Source: an uncultured Pelagibacteraceae bacterium
Lineage (GTDB): Bacteria; Pseudomonadota; Alphaproteobacteria; Pelagibacterales; Pelagibacteraceae
Direction: 5' to 3'
DNA: 59,845 bases
NCBI GenBank assembly: GCA_905612235.1
Contig: CAJQRF010000035.1
Coordinates: 1 to 59,845 of the forward strand
Every line of letters begins with the position of its first letter. Position 1 is the stretch's first letter. Shown here piece after piece: positions 1-10,975 of the stretch. The position numbers were made by a program, and so were the translations under genes. The notes beneath the pieces are model-generated. The model worked only from the letters and a program-made list of their open reading frames with translations. It had not been told where the DNA came from and searched no databases.

Positions 1-922
1 AGGTTTTGTGAGATGTGGCGTTTCTCAAGGTCTACCAGGATTTTCTAATGCTGATGCATCAGGAAATTGGACTGGACTTGACGTTGATGTTTGTAGAGCC
101 GTAGCTGCTGCTGTTCTTGGTGATGCTGGTAAAGTAAAATTTACTCCACTAAGTGCAAAAGAAAGATTTACTGCTTTAATATCTGGTGAGATTGATATCT
201 TGTCAAGAAACACAACTTGGACACTTTCAAGAGATGCTGACATTGGTCTTACATTCGTTGGAGTTAACTTCTACGATGGTCAAGGTTTTATGGTTAGAAA
301 AGACTCAGGAATTACTTCTACTAGCCAATTTAAAAATGGCATTTCTGCTTGCACTAACATCGGAACAACAACAGAACTTAACATGAGAGACTTCTTCGTT
401 TCTAAAGGAATTTCTTATGAACCGGTAGCTTTTGAAAAAGCCGATGAAGTTGTTGCAGCATATGATGCTGGAAGATGTGATACATACACAACAGATAAAT
501 CAGGTTTAGCTGCTCAAAGAACTAAAATGAAAGACCCAGATGCACATATAGTGTTACCAGAAACGATTTCAAAAGAACCATTAGGTCCTGTTGTTCGTCA
601 AGGTGATTCTGTTTGGGAAGACTTAGTTCGTTGGTCACTGTACGTAATGATCGAAGCTGAAGAATACGGTATTACTTCTACAAATGCTGATTCTATGAAA
701 ACTTCTGAAAACCCACAAATCAAAAGACTTGTTGGAGCAGAAGGTGAATTAGGAGCTGCTTTTGGATTAGATAATGAGTGGAGCCTAAGAATTATCAAGC
801 AAGTTGGTAATTACGGCGAAAGCTATAAGCGTAATATCGCTGATACTGGTATATTACCTGACAGAGGTCCAAATCAATTGTGGACTAAAGGTGGTATTCT
901 TTACGTAGCACCAGCAAGATAA
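1..922 (+). CDS. aapJ: General L-amino acid ABC transporter substrate-binding protein AapJ, 5' truncated by window edge
   Basis: Frame open to window edge (GFVRCGVSQGLPGFSNADASGNWTGLDVDVCRAVAAAV); followed by two permeases and an ATPase. Confidence 0.93.
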   Translation, partial: GFVRCGVSQGLPGFSNADASGNWTGLDVDVCRAVAAAVLGDAGKVKFTPLSAKERFTALISGEIDILSRNTTWTLSRDADIGLTFVGVNFYDGQGFMVRKDSGITSTSQFKNGISACTNIGTTTELNMRDFFVSKGISYEPVAFEKADEVVAAYDAGRCDTYTTDKSGLAAQRTKMKDPDAHIVLPETISKEPLGPVVRQGDSVWEDLVRWSLYVMIEAEEYGITSTNADSMKTSENPQIKRLVGAEGELGAAFGLDNEWSLRIIKQVGNYGESYKRNIADTGILPDRGPNQLWTKGGILYVAPAR

Positions 923-942
923 TATTACTTAAATTTAAAGAG

Positions 943-973
943 AAAAGGGCTGGATTTATCCAGCCCTTTTTTT
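943..973 (+). terminator. Rho-independent terminator/attenuator-like hairpin between aapJ and aapQ
   Basis: Perfect 12-bp stem AAAAGGGCTGGA-TTTA-TCCAGCCCTTTT followed by a T run. Confidence 0.85.
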
Positions 974-989
974 ATACTGCTCTTTATAT

Positions 990-2135
990 ATGAAACGAGA
1001 CAAAATATTACCTCAAGCAATTACCTTATTATTTATAGTCTTAATTTTTGGTTTTTTTACCATGAACGCTCAAATCAATATGGAGAACAGAGGTATTGAA
1101 TTTGGTTTTGGTTTTTTAAAGCAAGAAGCTTCTTTTGATATACAATTTTCTTTAATTGATTATGATGGATCTCATTCTTACGCTAGAGCTTATTTAGTAG
1201 GTCTTTTAAACACTCTTTTAGTAGCTTTTATCGGCATTATTCTTTCGACGCTATTAGGAATTGTAGTTGGTATCGCACGCTTATCTCCAAATTATTTAAT
1301 TAAAAAAACTGCTGCTTTTTATGTAGAATTTTTTAGAAATATTCCATTACTACTTCAAATTTTTTTTTGGTACTTTGCTGCGTTAAGAGCGTTACCAATG
1401 CCCGAGGATGCTAATTTATTATTAGGATCTTCATTTATGACTATCAAAGGTCTTTACACACCAGCGCCTGTTTGGGAAAATTTTGGTATATTTTTCACTA
1501 CTTTAATTTTAGCTTTAATATTAATTTTCTTTGTAAATAGATACGCAAAAAAGAAACAAGAAGAAGAGGGCAGGCAACTTCCAAAGTTTCTTATTTCGTT
1601 AAGTATTTTTATTGGATTACCTTTGCTAACTTTTTTAGCAGGAGGTTTTGACTTATCTTTTAGCTTTCCTGAATTAAAACAACTTGCTAAAACTGCATAC
1701 ACTTATGAAGGTGGCATGGGTATACCACCCGAATTAATAGCACTAACTCTAGCGTTAACACTTTATACAGCAACATTTATAGCTGAGAACGTAAGAGCAG
1801 GAATTCAAGGCATTGGAAAAGGTCAAAAAGAAGCTGCTGCTTCGATAGGATTGACACCAACGCAAGTATTAAAACTAGTTATTATGCCTCAAGCTTTAAG
1901 AATTATAATTCCTCCTACAACAAATCAATATTTAAATTTAACAAAAAACTCTTCACTAGCTGCTGCAATAGCTTATCCAGATTTAGTTTTAGTATTTGCT
2001 GGCACTGCAATGATGCAAACAGGTAGGGCTATAGAAATTGTTGCAATTACAATGGCTACTTATTTAAGTATTAGTTTAGCAATTTCATTACTTATGAATT
2101 GGTACAACAAACGAATAGCAATAAAAGAAAAATAA
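990..2135 (+). CDS. aapQ: Amino acid ABC transporter permease AapQ
   Basis: HisMQ-type permease with EAAASIGLTPTQVLKLVIMPQALRIIIPP motif; operon context. Confidence 0.93.
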   Translation: MKRDKILPQAITLLFIVLIFGFFTMNAQINMENRGIEFGFGFLKQEASFDIQFSLIDYDGSHSYARAYLVGLLNTLLVAFIGIILSTLLGIVVGIARLSPNYLIKKTAAFYVEFFRNIPLLLQIFFWYFAALRALPMPEDANLLLGSSFMTIKGLYTPAPVWENFGIFFTTLILALILIFFVNRYAKKKQEEEGRQLPKFLISLSIFIGLPLLTFLAGGFDLSFSFPELKQLAKTAYTYEGGMGIPPELIALTLALTLYTATFIAENVRAGIQGIGKGQKEAAASIGLTPTQVLKLVIMPQALRIIIPPTTNQYLNLTKNSSLAAAIAYPDLVLVFAGTAMMQTGRAIEIVAITMATYLSISLAISLLMNWYNKRIAIKEK

Positions 2136-2138
2136 AAA

Positions 2139-3410
2139 ATGAAAAAAATTAATTTTTTAAAACCTGATAATAGAAATCTTTTACTATTTCTACCTGTAGG
2201 ATTGTTATTTATTTTTTTAGGTATTATGGATTTTTTTCTAAATAATTTTTTAGATAAAAATATAACGTTCTTTTTACCAAGAATTATTAATTTTTTTACA
2301 CCACTAATATTTGGAGTAATAGGATTTCATCTAATTAGAATTGAATTTTCAGGTATAAAAAATTTAGATCTTCTTAACAAGAATGTTAACACAAATAATT
2401 TTAATGCAGCATTAAGTTTATTTATAATTTTTCTTTTAATATTTTGTATTCCACCCTTATTAAATTGGTTCATTTTTGATGCCAATATATCAGGTAATAC
2501 TAAAGAAGCTTGCACAGGCAGTGGAGCGTGCTGGGTTTATATTAAAGTGTGGTTTAATCGTTTTATGTACGGAATGTATCCAAACGCTGAACAATGGCGA
2601 GTTAACTTTTCTTTTGCTATCGTTATAGCTTTCGCTGGCATTGGTTTTTTTATGCCCACAAAATATAGAAAATATTTAACTCTTTATTACACAATCTTTT
2701 TACCAATTATTTCATTTTTCCTTATATATTACTTAATCTCTGGTGGGTCTTTTGGATTAGTATGGGTTGAAACAGGCGCATGGGGAGGCTTATCATTAAC
2801 ATTTATAGTTTCATTCTTTTGTTTAATATTTTGTTTTCCAATAGGTATGATGTTGGCTTTGGGAAGAAGATCAGGTTTACCAGTAATTAAATATTCATCA
2901 TTAGGATTTATTGAATTTTGGCGTGGCGTTCCACTTATTACAGTTTTGTTTATGTCTGCAGTTATGTTTCCAATGTTTTTGCCTGACGGAACATATATGG
3001 ATAAATTAATTAGAGTTATTATAGCAATTACTTTGTTTGAGGCTGCGTATGTAGCTGAAGTTATAAGAGGAGGATTACAAGCTCTTCCTAGAGGGCAATA
3101 CGATGCTGCAAAATCTTTAGGAATGGGTTATTGGAAGTTACATTTATTAGTGATACTTCCACAAGCTTTAAAATTAGTAATACCTGGAATAGCAAACACT
3201 TTTCTTGCTTTAGTAAAGGACACGCCCCTTATTTTTGTTGTTGGCCTATTAGAATTAGCTGGAATGTTAGGTTTAGCAAAAACTAATCCTGAATGGTTAG
3301 GTTTTTCAATGGAAGGTTATGTTTTTGCAGCTATAATATTCTGGATTATTTGTTATTCTATGAGTAGATATAGTCAAAATTTAGAATTAAAATACAAAAC
3401 AGATAGATAA
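2139..3410 (+). CDS. aapM: Amino acid ABC transporter permease AapM
   Basis: Permease motif [29 protein letters not shown]; operon context. Confidence 0.92.
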   Translation: MKKINFLKPDNRNLLLFLPVGLLFIFLGIMDFFLNNFLDKNITFFLPRIINFFTPLIFGVIGFHLIRIEFSGIKNLDLLNKNVNTNNFNAALSLFIIFLLIFCIPPLLNWFIFDANISGNTKEACTGSGACWVYIKVWFNRFMYGMYPNAEQWRVNFSFAIVIAFAGIGFFMPTKYRKYLTLYYTIFLPIISFFLIYYLISGGSFGLVWVETGAWGGLSLTFIVSFFCLIFCFPIGMMLALGRRSGLPVIKYSSLGFIEFWRGVPLITVLFMSAVMFPMFLPDGTYMDKLIRVIIAITLFEAAYVAEVIRGGLQALPRGQYDAAKSLGMGYWKLHLLVILPQALKLVIPGIANTFLALVKDTPLIFVVGLLELAGMLGLAKTNPEWLGFSMEGYVFAAIIFWIICYSMSRYSQNLELKYKTDR

Positions 3411-3414
3411 AATT

Positions 3415-4149
3415 ATGTCAGAAAAAATTATACAGATGCAAAAAGTCAATAAGTGGTTTGATGATTTTCACGTATTAAAAGATATTAATTTAGAGGTTAA
3501 ATCTAAGCAAAAAATTGTAGTTTGTGGTCCATCAGGTTCTGGTAAATCAACTTTGATAAGATGTATTAATAGATTAGAAGAGCATCAAAAAGGAAACATA
3601 ATTGTTGATGGAATTGAACTTTCAGAAAATACAAAAAACATAGAAAAAGTTAGAGCAGAAGTAGGGATGGTTTTTCAACAATTTAATTTATTTCCGCACT
3701 TGTCTATACTTGATAATTGCTCATTGGCACCAATATGGGTAAAAAAAATGGCAAAAAAAGACGCTGAAGAGTTAGCAATGAAACAGCTAGAACAAGTTCA
3801 AATTGCCGATCAGGCAAAAAAATTCCCAGGTCAGCTATCAGGTGGCCAACAACAAAGATCAGCTATTGCCCGCGCCTTATGTATGGAGCCAAAAATTATG
3901 CTTTTTGATGAACCAACATCCGCTTTAGATCCTGAAATGATCAAAGAAGTTCTTGATGCAATGGTAAATTTAGCCAAGGGAGGTATGACCATGATTGTTG
4001 TCACCCATGAAATGGGTTTTGCAAAAGAAGTAGCGGATGAAGTAATTTTTATGGATGAGGGTATAATTGTAGAAAAACAACCTACCAAAGATTTTTTTGC
4101 AAATCCAAAAAATGATAGAACTAAGCTTTTCTTAAGTCAAATATTATAG
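3415..4149 (+). CDS. aapP: Amino acid ABC transporter ATP-binding protein AapP
   Basis: Walker [10 protein letters not shown], signature LSGGQQQR, Walker [13 protein letters not shown]. Confidence 0.95.
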   Translation: MSEKIIQMQKVNKWFDDFHVLKDINLEVKSKQKIVVCGPSGSGKSTLIRCINRLEEHQKGNIIVDGIELSENTKNIEKVRAEVGMVFQQFNLFPHLSILDNCSLAPIWVKKMAKKDAEELAMKQLEQVQIADQAKKFPGQLSGGQQQRSAIARALCMEPKIMLFDEPTSALDPEMIKEVLDAMVNLAKGGMTMIVVTHEMGFAKEVADEVIFMDEGIIVEKQPTKDFFANPKNDRTKLFLSQIL

Positions 4150-4162
4150 TACATAACTCGTA

Positions 4163-4852
4163 ATGTTTAAAAAATATAAAATTATGTTGATAGTAATTTT
4201 AATTACTTTCCTTTCCTCTTTTTCTTCTTCTGCACATGTTAATCACTATAAAGATTTAAATAAAATTGAATTTGATATTTATAGAAACAACAAACTAATA
4301 GGCTATCATATTTTTTCTTTTAATAGGCAAGATGGACTTTTAGAAGTAAAAAGTGAGATAAAATTTGAAATAAAAAAGCTAGGAGTAGTTTTCTATGATT
4401 ATCAAGTTATTGGTACAGAAGTGTATAAAGATGATGATTTAATTAAATTTAATTCAAAAACTAATAAAAATGGAAAATCTAGGTATGTTAATATTGAATT
4501 TGAAAATGGTGAGTTAGTCGTAGATGGATCCTCATACAAAGGGAAAGTTCCAGTCGATTATTTAATAGGAACATGGTGGAATCACAGTTTAATTAAAGCT
4601 CCAGCCCAAATCAGCGCCGTATCTGGTAGAATAATTAAACAAAAAGTTAATTTTATAGGCAATGAAACTATAAATTATGATGGAAAGCAAATTAACGCTC
4701 TTCACTTCAACTTTTCTTCAACAGATTCTGCCCTTAAAAAAAATAAAAAACTGAATACTGATGTTTGGTATGATAAAAAAACATTAAATTGGGTTAAAGC
4801 GTCTTTTAAAAAAAAAGGTAATTGGGAATATAGATTATCTACAATAAAATAA
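4163..4852 (+). CDS. Exported protein of unknown function, DUF6134-like
   Basis: N-terminal signal peptide; FDIYRNNKLIGYHIFSF and DVWYDKKTLNWVKASF pattern. Confidence 0.6.
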   Translation: MFKKYKIMLIVILITFLSSFSSSAHVNHYKDLNKIEFDIYRNNKLIGYHIFSFNRQDGLLEVKSEIKFEIKKLGVVFYDYQVIGTEVYKDDDLIKFNSKTNKNGKSRYVNIEFENGELVVDGSSYKGKVPVDYLIGTWWNHSLIKAPAQISAVSGRIIKQKVNFIGNETINYDGKQINALHFNFSSTDSALKKNKKLNTDVWYDKKTLNWVKASFKKKGNWEYRLSTIK

Positions 4853-5052
4853 CCTTCTAATTTATAAATTCCATGATAAATTTTATTATTTATGTCAAGT
4901 GTTAGATAAATTTTATTAATTATAACTCGTGATATTTGCTATTATTTTCAGCATAAAATATGTTTTTTTTTTAAAATATTAGTTGTATTAAACCAATTCT
5001 TAATGTTTAATATTAACTTTATTACACCTAATTTAATTCAAGAGGGGAAATT

Positions 5053-5427
5053 ATGGATAGCAACTTCAATAGTCATTTAGGCTCAAAGCTTAGAATGAGA
5101 AGACTTGCTTTAGGTCTTACTCAAACTAAAGTAGCTCAAGCAATTAACGTAACTTTTCAACAAATCCAAAAATATGAAAAAGGAACTAATGGAATTAGTT
5201 CACTTAGAATTATGCAATTATCAACTTTTTTAAAAGTTCCAGTTGTGTATTTTTTTGAAGACTATCCAGAGTATCAAAATCAACCAGTGCAAACTGGTGA
5301 AAATCAAATAGAAGATCTTAATTATTCTTTTTTAGCTAAATTATTTACTGATCTGACCACAACACAACAAGAGAAAATATTTCAAATCTTAAGAAATACA
5401 AGAAACTTAGATAAAACTGGAACATAA
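5053..5427 (+). CDS. XRE-family helix-turn-helix transcriptional regulator
   Basis: HTH region LRMRRLALGLTQTKVAQAINVTFQQIQKYEKGTNGIS; AGAGGGG RBS upstream. Confidence 0.9.
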   Translation: MDSNFNSHLGSKLRMRRLALGLTQTKVAQAINVTFQQIQKYEKGTNGISSLRIMQLSTFLKVPVVYFFEDYPEYQNQPVQTGENQIEDLNYSFLAKLFTDLTTTQQEKIFQILRNTRNLDKTGT

Positions 5428-5467
5428 TTTTTTTAACTTATTCAGTTAGTCTGTGATTTTGATTTTT

Positions 5468-5543
5468 TGGCTCCTCGGGCAGGACTCGAACCTGCGACCA
5501 ATTGATTAACAGTCAACTGCTCTACCAACTGAGCTACCGAGGA
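5468..5543 (-). tRNA. tRNA-Asn(GTT)
   Basis: Reverse complement TCCTCGGTAGCTCAGTTGGTAGAGCAGTTGACTGTTAATCAATTGGTCGCAGGTTCGAGTCCTGCCCGAGGAGCCA; cloverleaf, encoded CCA. Confidence 0.97.
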
Positions 5544-5671
5544 ATAATTAATTCATTCAATATTTATTTTATTTTTATCCTTATGTCAAAGCAACACTGA
5601 CTTTATTTAACTAAGAATAAATAATAATTTTAAAGCTATTAACAAGCTGAATTTTAAAATTGAAATTATTT

Positions 5672-5745
5672 TGGAGGCCACGCCCAGAATCGAACTGGGA
5701 TGGAAGGATTTGCAATCCTCTGCGTAACCATTCCGCCACGTGGCC
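5672..5745 (-). tRNA. tRNA-Cys(GCA)
   Basis: Reverse complement GGCCACGTGGCGGAATGGTTACGCAGAGGATTGCAAATCCTTCCATCCCAGTTCGATTCTGGGCGTGGCCTCCA. Confidence 0.97.
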
Positions 5746-5899
5746 AATTAGCTCTACGAGGATCAGTTCTCGCATAACTCTTAGACTTTTACACTTTACA
5801 CATTATTTCTACAAGTATGAAAGTAGTAATAAAAATTAATGAAAGTAAGCCAGTACTTCCCAGGATTTATTATTATTTCAAGTTAAAGCTATTAATAAT

Positions 5900-8152
5900 T
5901 TAAAAAGCTAGGGAAGCTTCCATCATAAAAGTGTTTTCGTGGCCTGAATTTTTATTAATTTTTCTTAGTATTTTTCCATTTACATTCCAACTATCAGCAA
6001 AATTAAAATCGAATCCCATGCCAAGCTTATATAATTCTGATGCATCCTTTTTAGCTTTATATGTATAAGTTGACGATGGATCTGATAGATAATATGCAAC
6101 AGCTTCTGAGCTATCACTTTTATCTGAAGCAAATTCAAGTAGGGCGCCTGGGTTAAAAGTATTTCCATTTTTTAATTCTATTTGGTAATTCATTGAAGTT
6201 CCTATAGAAATTATTGATGTTGTTATATGTTGATCTTTAAAATGTGCCGCTGAATCATTTGCATTTTCTGAATATTCATAAAGTTTAGTACGAGCCTCTT
6301 GAATTCGACTATAATAGGTGCTTGTTAATTGATTTAAACTTTTTCTTACAGCAAAGTTTAAAACTCCATAAATTTGATCTCCTGTGCGAGATCCAGTAAT
6401 TGTGTTTGTAGCACTTCTTGATTCTTTGCGTGTTAAATCATTACTAAGATGACCTCCACCTAAAACAAGATCTATAGAATTATTATTTGAACTTCTCCAA
6501 CTGGTATATGTAGTTATGTTTTGTGATCTTATTTTTACTTTAGTGCCACGATTGTTGATATCTGTATTATCATGACCTTCACGATAAGCAATTCCTAAAA
6601 TAGCATTTTGACTGATTGCCTTATCAATTCCAAAAGTTAAACTATCACTATCTGATTTTCTACCTAACGACCCAATTTTAAACTGCCGTTCACTAATAGT
6701 GATGCTTCCAGCTGTCCAAGGAGACCAAGTATTATCAATTTCAGTATACTCAGTTGTTGTAGGATCTTCTGACACAATCTCTTCGTCCGAATACATATAT
6801 GTTGTAATAGGTAAAAAAGCCATCAAAGGATACTGATTTTCGTTATCTAATTTAGAAAATAATTTTATATAATATTCATAGCTATAAGTTTTATTAAAAT
6901 TTATATCCCACTTTTTTAAAATATGTGGATATTCTTTTTCTATTATACGTAAATCAAATTTTACTACATTGTAATCAGTTTGATTTGTTTCTTTATTTTT
7001 ATTTCTGCGTTTAATTTTTTTTCTTGGTTGGTTAATTCTGCTTAGCACAGGTTCTATAGATGAATCTATAATTCTATTTGAAGCTTCAATTTGAGCTTTG
7101 ATCATAGTCTTTAATTCAACATCAAAGATAGTAAATCCAGCTGTACTTTCTGTAGAAGTGATAGTTAATGTTGTTGTAGCTTCAATAGTTGCTGTGCCAC
7201 CCATCCCTCCATATTCTACTACATAATAATCAACTCTATTTTCTTCACCACATGGAAAGTCATTCCATGTACCGTTAGCATATAAATGTAAACAATCCTC
7301 TTGACCGACCGTACCAGCAGATCCATAATCATTTGGTTCATCATCATCCCAATTACCAGCATATGATGAGAGTGAAGCATCTACCGCACAACTATCTCGA
7401 GCGTCAGTACCATGCCCAGCGACTGCTACTTGGCAATGGAAAATTTTTTCAGCTTCAGGACCTGTTATCCACCGCCAAGTACCTTCAGCAGAATCATCTG
7501 ATTCGGTTGTAGAGTTTGCGTAGCTATCAGAACCTGCTGCCCAAATATTTTGGGCTACTTTGCCGCTGACAAAAGTATTTTCGGTAGCGTCTGTAATAGT
7601 AACAAGATACCCTGTCAATCCATTGTAAGTTTTAGATGCAGCTCCAGTTTTGGCATCTGGCCAATCTTTATTTGTGTGAGTTACAAGTTCATAATAATGT
7701 CCATTGCTTTTATTATAAGACGCACCTGTTGGAGTTGCTGATACCGATATACTAACGGAAGAAGTACTACCATCTCCTTTGTATGATAATGTAGCTAGTG
7801 CAGTATTAACCTCAGCTTGAGATCCTTCAAAACCTATTCCATCTGAAGCATTTATAGAATTGCCAGCACAATCCGAAGGTTCACTTGTAGAATCAGCTGT
7901 GTACCCACAGTAACCAGTTCTTTGTTCCAACCCAGCGTAAGTAAGTATTTTTATACTTCCAGCAGTACCAGTCACAACAACAAATACATCAGTTGAAAAT
8001 CCGCTGACCGCAGGAGTAGTTCCCGAATTAGAAACTAAAACAAAGCCTGTAGTATCAGCAGTAAGAGTAGAGGGAAAACTGATTGAAGCTCCATAAGCTT
8101 TAACAGAGAAAAATAGACAGAAAATATATATAGTTAATTTTTTAAAAAGCAT
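5900..8152 (-). CDS. Predicted autotransporter (type V-like): C-type-lectin-like passenger plus C-terminal beta-barrel
   Basis: Signal peptide; CTLD-like segment (WDDDEPND, EDCLHLYANGTWNDFPC, YYVVEYGG); C-terminal alternating beta pattern ending in Phe (MMEASLAF). Confidence 0.75.
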   Translation of the reverse strand: MLFKKLTIYIFCLFFSVKAYGASISFPSTLTADTTGFVLVSNSGTTPAVSGFSTDVFVVVTGTAGSIKILTYAGLEQRTGYCGYTADSTSEPSDCAGNSINASDGIGFEGSQAEVNTALATLSYKGDGSTSSVSISVSATPTGASYNKSNGHYYELVTHTNKDWPDAKTGAASKTYNGLTGYLVTITDATENTFVSGKVAQNIWAAGSDSYANSTTESDDSAEGTWRWITGPEAEKIFHCQVAVAGHGTDARDSCAVDASLSSYAGNWDDDEPNDYGSAGTVGQEDCLHLYANGTWNDFPCGEENRVDYYVVEYGGMGGTATIEATTTLTITSTESTAGFTIFDVELKTMIKAQIEASNRIIDSSIEPVLSRINQPRKKIKRRNKNKETNQTDYNVVKFDLRIIEKEYPHILKKWDINFNKTYSYEYYIKLFSKLDNENQYPLMAFLPITTYMYSDEEIVSEDPTTTEYTEIDNTWSPWTAGSITISERQFKIGSLGRKSDSDSLTFGIDKAISQNAILGIAYREGHDNTDINNRGTKVKIRSQNITTYTSWRSSNNNSIDLVLGGGHLSNDLTRKESRSATNTITGSRTGDQIYGVLNFAVRKSLNQLTSTYYSRIQEARTKLYEYSENANDSAAHFKDQHITTSIISIGTSMNYQIELKNGNTFNPGALLEFASDKSDSSEAVAYYLSDPSSTYTYKAKKDASELYKLGMGFDFNFADSWNVNGKILRKINKNSGHENTFMMEASLAF

Positions 8153-8328
8153 TTATCACTCAATAAACAACAATTAAATTTACTTTATTATGTTATTTCA
8201 TATTAAACAATAACTTACATTTTAAACTAACAACTTTTTACTTTGGAAGAGGGGGACCTTGTTAGCATTTCAGTAAAAATTTATACTGAGCTTGAACTCT
8301 GTCTGGAAAAAAATTAAACTTATATAAG

Positions 8329-10975
8329 ATGCAAAATTCAAATTACAACCACAATAAAATAGAAGAAAAGATATATAAATATTGGGAAAAAAATAAATTT
8401 TTTCAACCAAAGAAGAATAAAAAAAAACACTTTTCTATAGTTATACCTCCTCCTAACGTTACTGGAAGTTTACATATGGGTCATGCCCTGAATAGTTCTT
8501 TGCAAGATTTGCTTGTTAGATTTTATAGAATGAACGACCATGAAACCTTATGGCAACCCGGCACTGACCACGCCGGTATTGCTACGCAAGCTGTTGTTGA
8601 AAGGCAGTTATTAAAAAAAAACATTAAAAGAAATCAACTAGGTAGAGAAAAATTTATTAAAGAAGTATGGAAGTGGAAAAAAAAGTCTGGAGACAAAATA
8701 ATAACACAACTTAAAAAGTTAGGATGTTCATGTGATTGGTCAAGAAATAGATTTACTATGGATGATGATTTGTCAAAAGCAGTTACAAAAACATTTGTTC
8801 AGCTATTTAAAGAAAAATTAATATATAAAGATACAAAGTTAGTTAATTGGGACACAAAATTAGAAACAGCAATATCAGATCTTGAGGTTGAACAAAGGGA
8901 AGTTCAATCAAATATATATTATATAAAATATAAAATACTTCGAGAAAATGAATTTATCACAATAGCTACTACTAGACCTGAAACTTTAATTGGTGATGTT
9001 GCTGTAGCTGTAAATCCTAAAGATTCAAGATATGAAAATTTAATAGGTAAAATTGCTATAGTTCCTATTATTGATAGAGAAGTAAAAATAATATCAGATA
9101 ATTATGTGTCAATAGAACAAGGTTCAGGAGCATTAAAGGTTACCCCGGCTCATGATTTTAACGACTTTGATATTGGAAAAAGGCACAATTTAGATCCTAT
9201 AAATATTTTTGAAAAAAATGGAAAATTAAATAAAAATGCTCCCAAGCAATATATTGGTTTAGATAGATTTGATGCAAGAAATGAAATCATTAAAGATCTT
9301 AAGGAAATAGGTGCTTTAGAAAAAATCGAAAACGTAAAAAATGTTGTTCCTTACGGCGACAGATCTAATTCAATAATTGAACCATTATTAACTGAACAAT
9401 GGTTTGCTGACGCAAAATTTTTATCTAAAAAAGCAATTACCAATGTAAAAAATAAAAAAACAAATTTTTTTCCAAGCAACTGGTCAAAAACATATTTTCA
9501 GTGGATGAATAATATTGAACCTTGGTGCATCTCTAGACAGTTGTGGTGGGGACATAGGATTCCAGCTTGGTATACTAAAGACAAAAAAGTATTTGTAGCA
9601 GAAAGTGAATTGGAAGCAAAAAGTCAAGCTAGAAAATACTACAAAAAAAACGTGGAATTAAAAAGAGATGAAGATGTTTTGGATACTTGGTTTTCATCTG
9701 CACTTTGGCCCTTTGCTACTTTTGGCTGGCCAAAAAAAACTTATGAATTAAAAAGATTTTATCCTACTTCTATCCTTGTAACAGGATTTGATATTATCTT
9801 CTTTTGGGTTGCCAGAATGATGATGATGGGAAACCATCTTTTAAAAAAAACTCCTTTTTCAAAAGTTTATGTTCATGCTTTAGTTAGAGATGAAAAAGGG
9901 CAAAAAATGTCTAAATCAAAAGGTAATGTAATAGATCCTTTAAACTTAATAGACAAATATGGAGCTGACTCTTTAAGATTTACTTTAATATCTATGGCTG
10001 CACCAGGCAGAGACGTTAAACTCTCTGAGGATCGGATCAAAGGGTACAGAAACTTTTTAAATAAAATTTGGAACTCAAATAAATTTTCTCAATTAAATAA
10101 ATGTAAATTTAACAAAAAATTTAAAATTAAAAGTGCAAAACTTGATTTTAATAAATGGATATACTTTGAATTAGTTAAAACGCAAATTTTAGCAAAAAAA
10201 CATATCGCTAATTATAGATTTGATGAAGCGGCCAAAATAATTTATCAATTTGTTTGGCATTATTATTGTGATTGGTATTTAGAATTTTTAAAGCCAGTAT
10301 TTGATGCAAAAGAAAAAAAAAATCTAGCTGAAGTGCGTGCCTTTGCTTCTTATATACAGTCATATATTTTAGTAATGTTACATCCTTTCATCCCATTTTT
10401 TACAGAACATATTTGGTTAAATTTAAAATTAGATAAACACTATAAATCACCTCTTATGTATAAAAATTGGGATTTGACTTATAAACCCAATTTAAATTTC
10501 AAAAGAAGTTATCAAAAAATTGATTGGTTGATTAAATTAATTACCAATATTCGGTCAACAAAGGTAGATTTAGATGTGCCACCTGGATCATTTATTGATA
10601 TGTCTATTTGTGATCTTAGCAAGAATAAACAAGATATAATTTTTAAAAACCTAAACGTTTTTAGAAGAATTGCCAGAGTTATTAATGTACATTCATCTAA
10701 GATCACCAAAAAAAGGTGTTAATATTATAGTTGGTGTTGAAAGTGTTACCTTATTCTTTGATAAAGATGTTAATTTATCTGAGCAAATTTTAAAAATTTC
10801 CAATAAAATTAAAAATTTGGACAGTAAGGTTTTAATACTTGTTAAAAAATTAGAAAATAAATCATTTATAAAAAACGCACCGAAGAGTATTGTTCAAAAG
10901 GAAAAAAATTCATTAACACAATATAATACAGAGCTTAAGAAGTTAAATAGCATTTTTAATAGTATTAAAAATTAA
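8329..10975 (+). CDS. valS: Valyl-tRNA synthetase, reading frame interrupted by an apparent single-base insertion in an A7 run (10708-10714)
   Basis: PPPNVTGSLHMGHAL (HIGH), KMSKSKGN (KMSKS); ORF 8329-10722 ends early; ORF 10670-10975 in the next frame carries the ValS C-terminal arm (LILVKKLENKSFIKNAPKSIVQKEKN). Confidence 0.9.

Noticed and set aside
8271-8288. Short inverted repeat CAGTA-AAAATTTA-TACTG upstream of valS
   Set aside because: Only 5-bp arms in very AT-rich DNA; expected often by chance.
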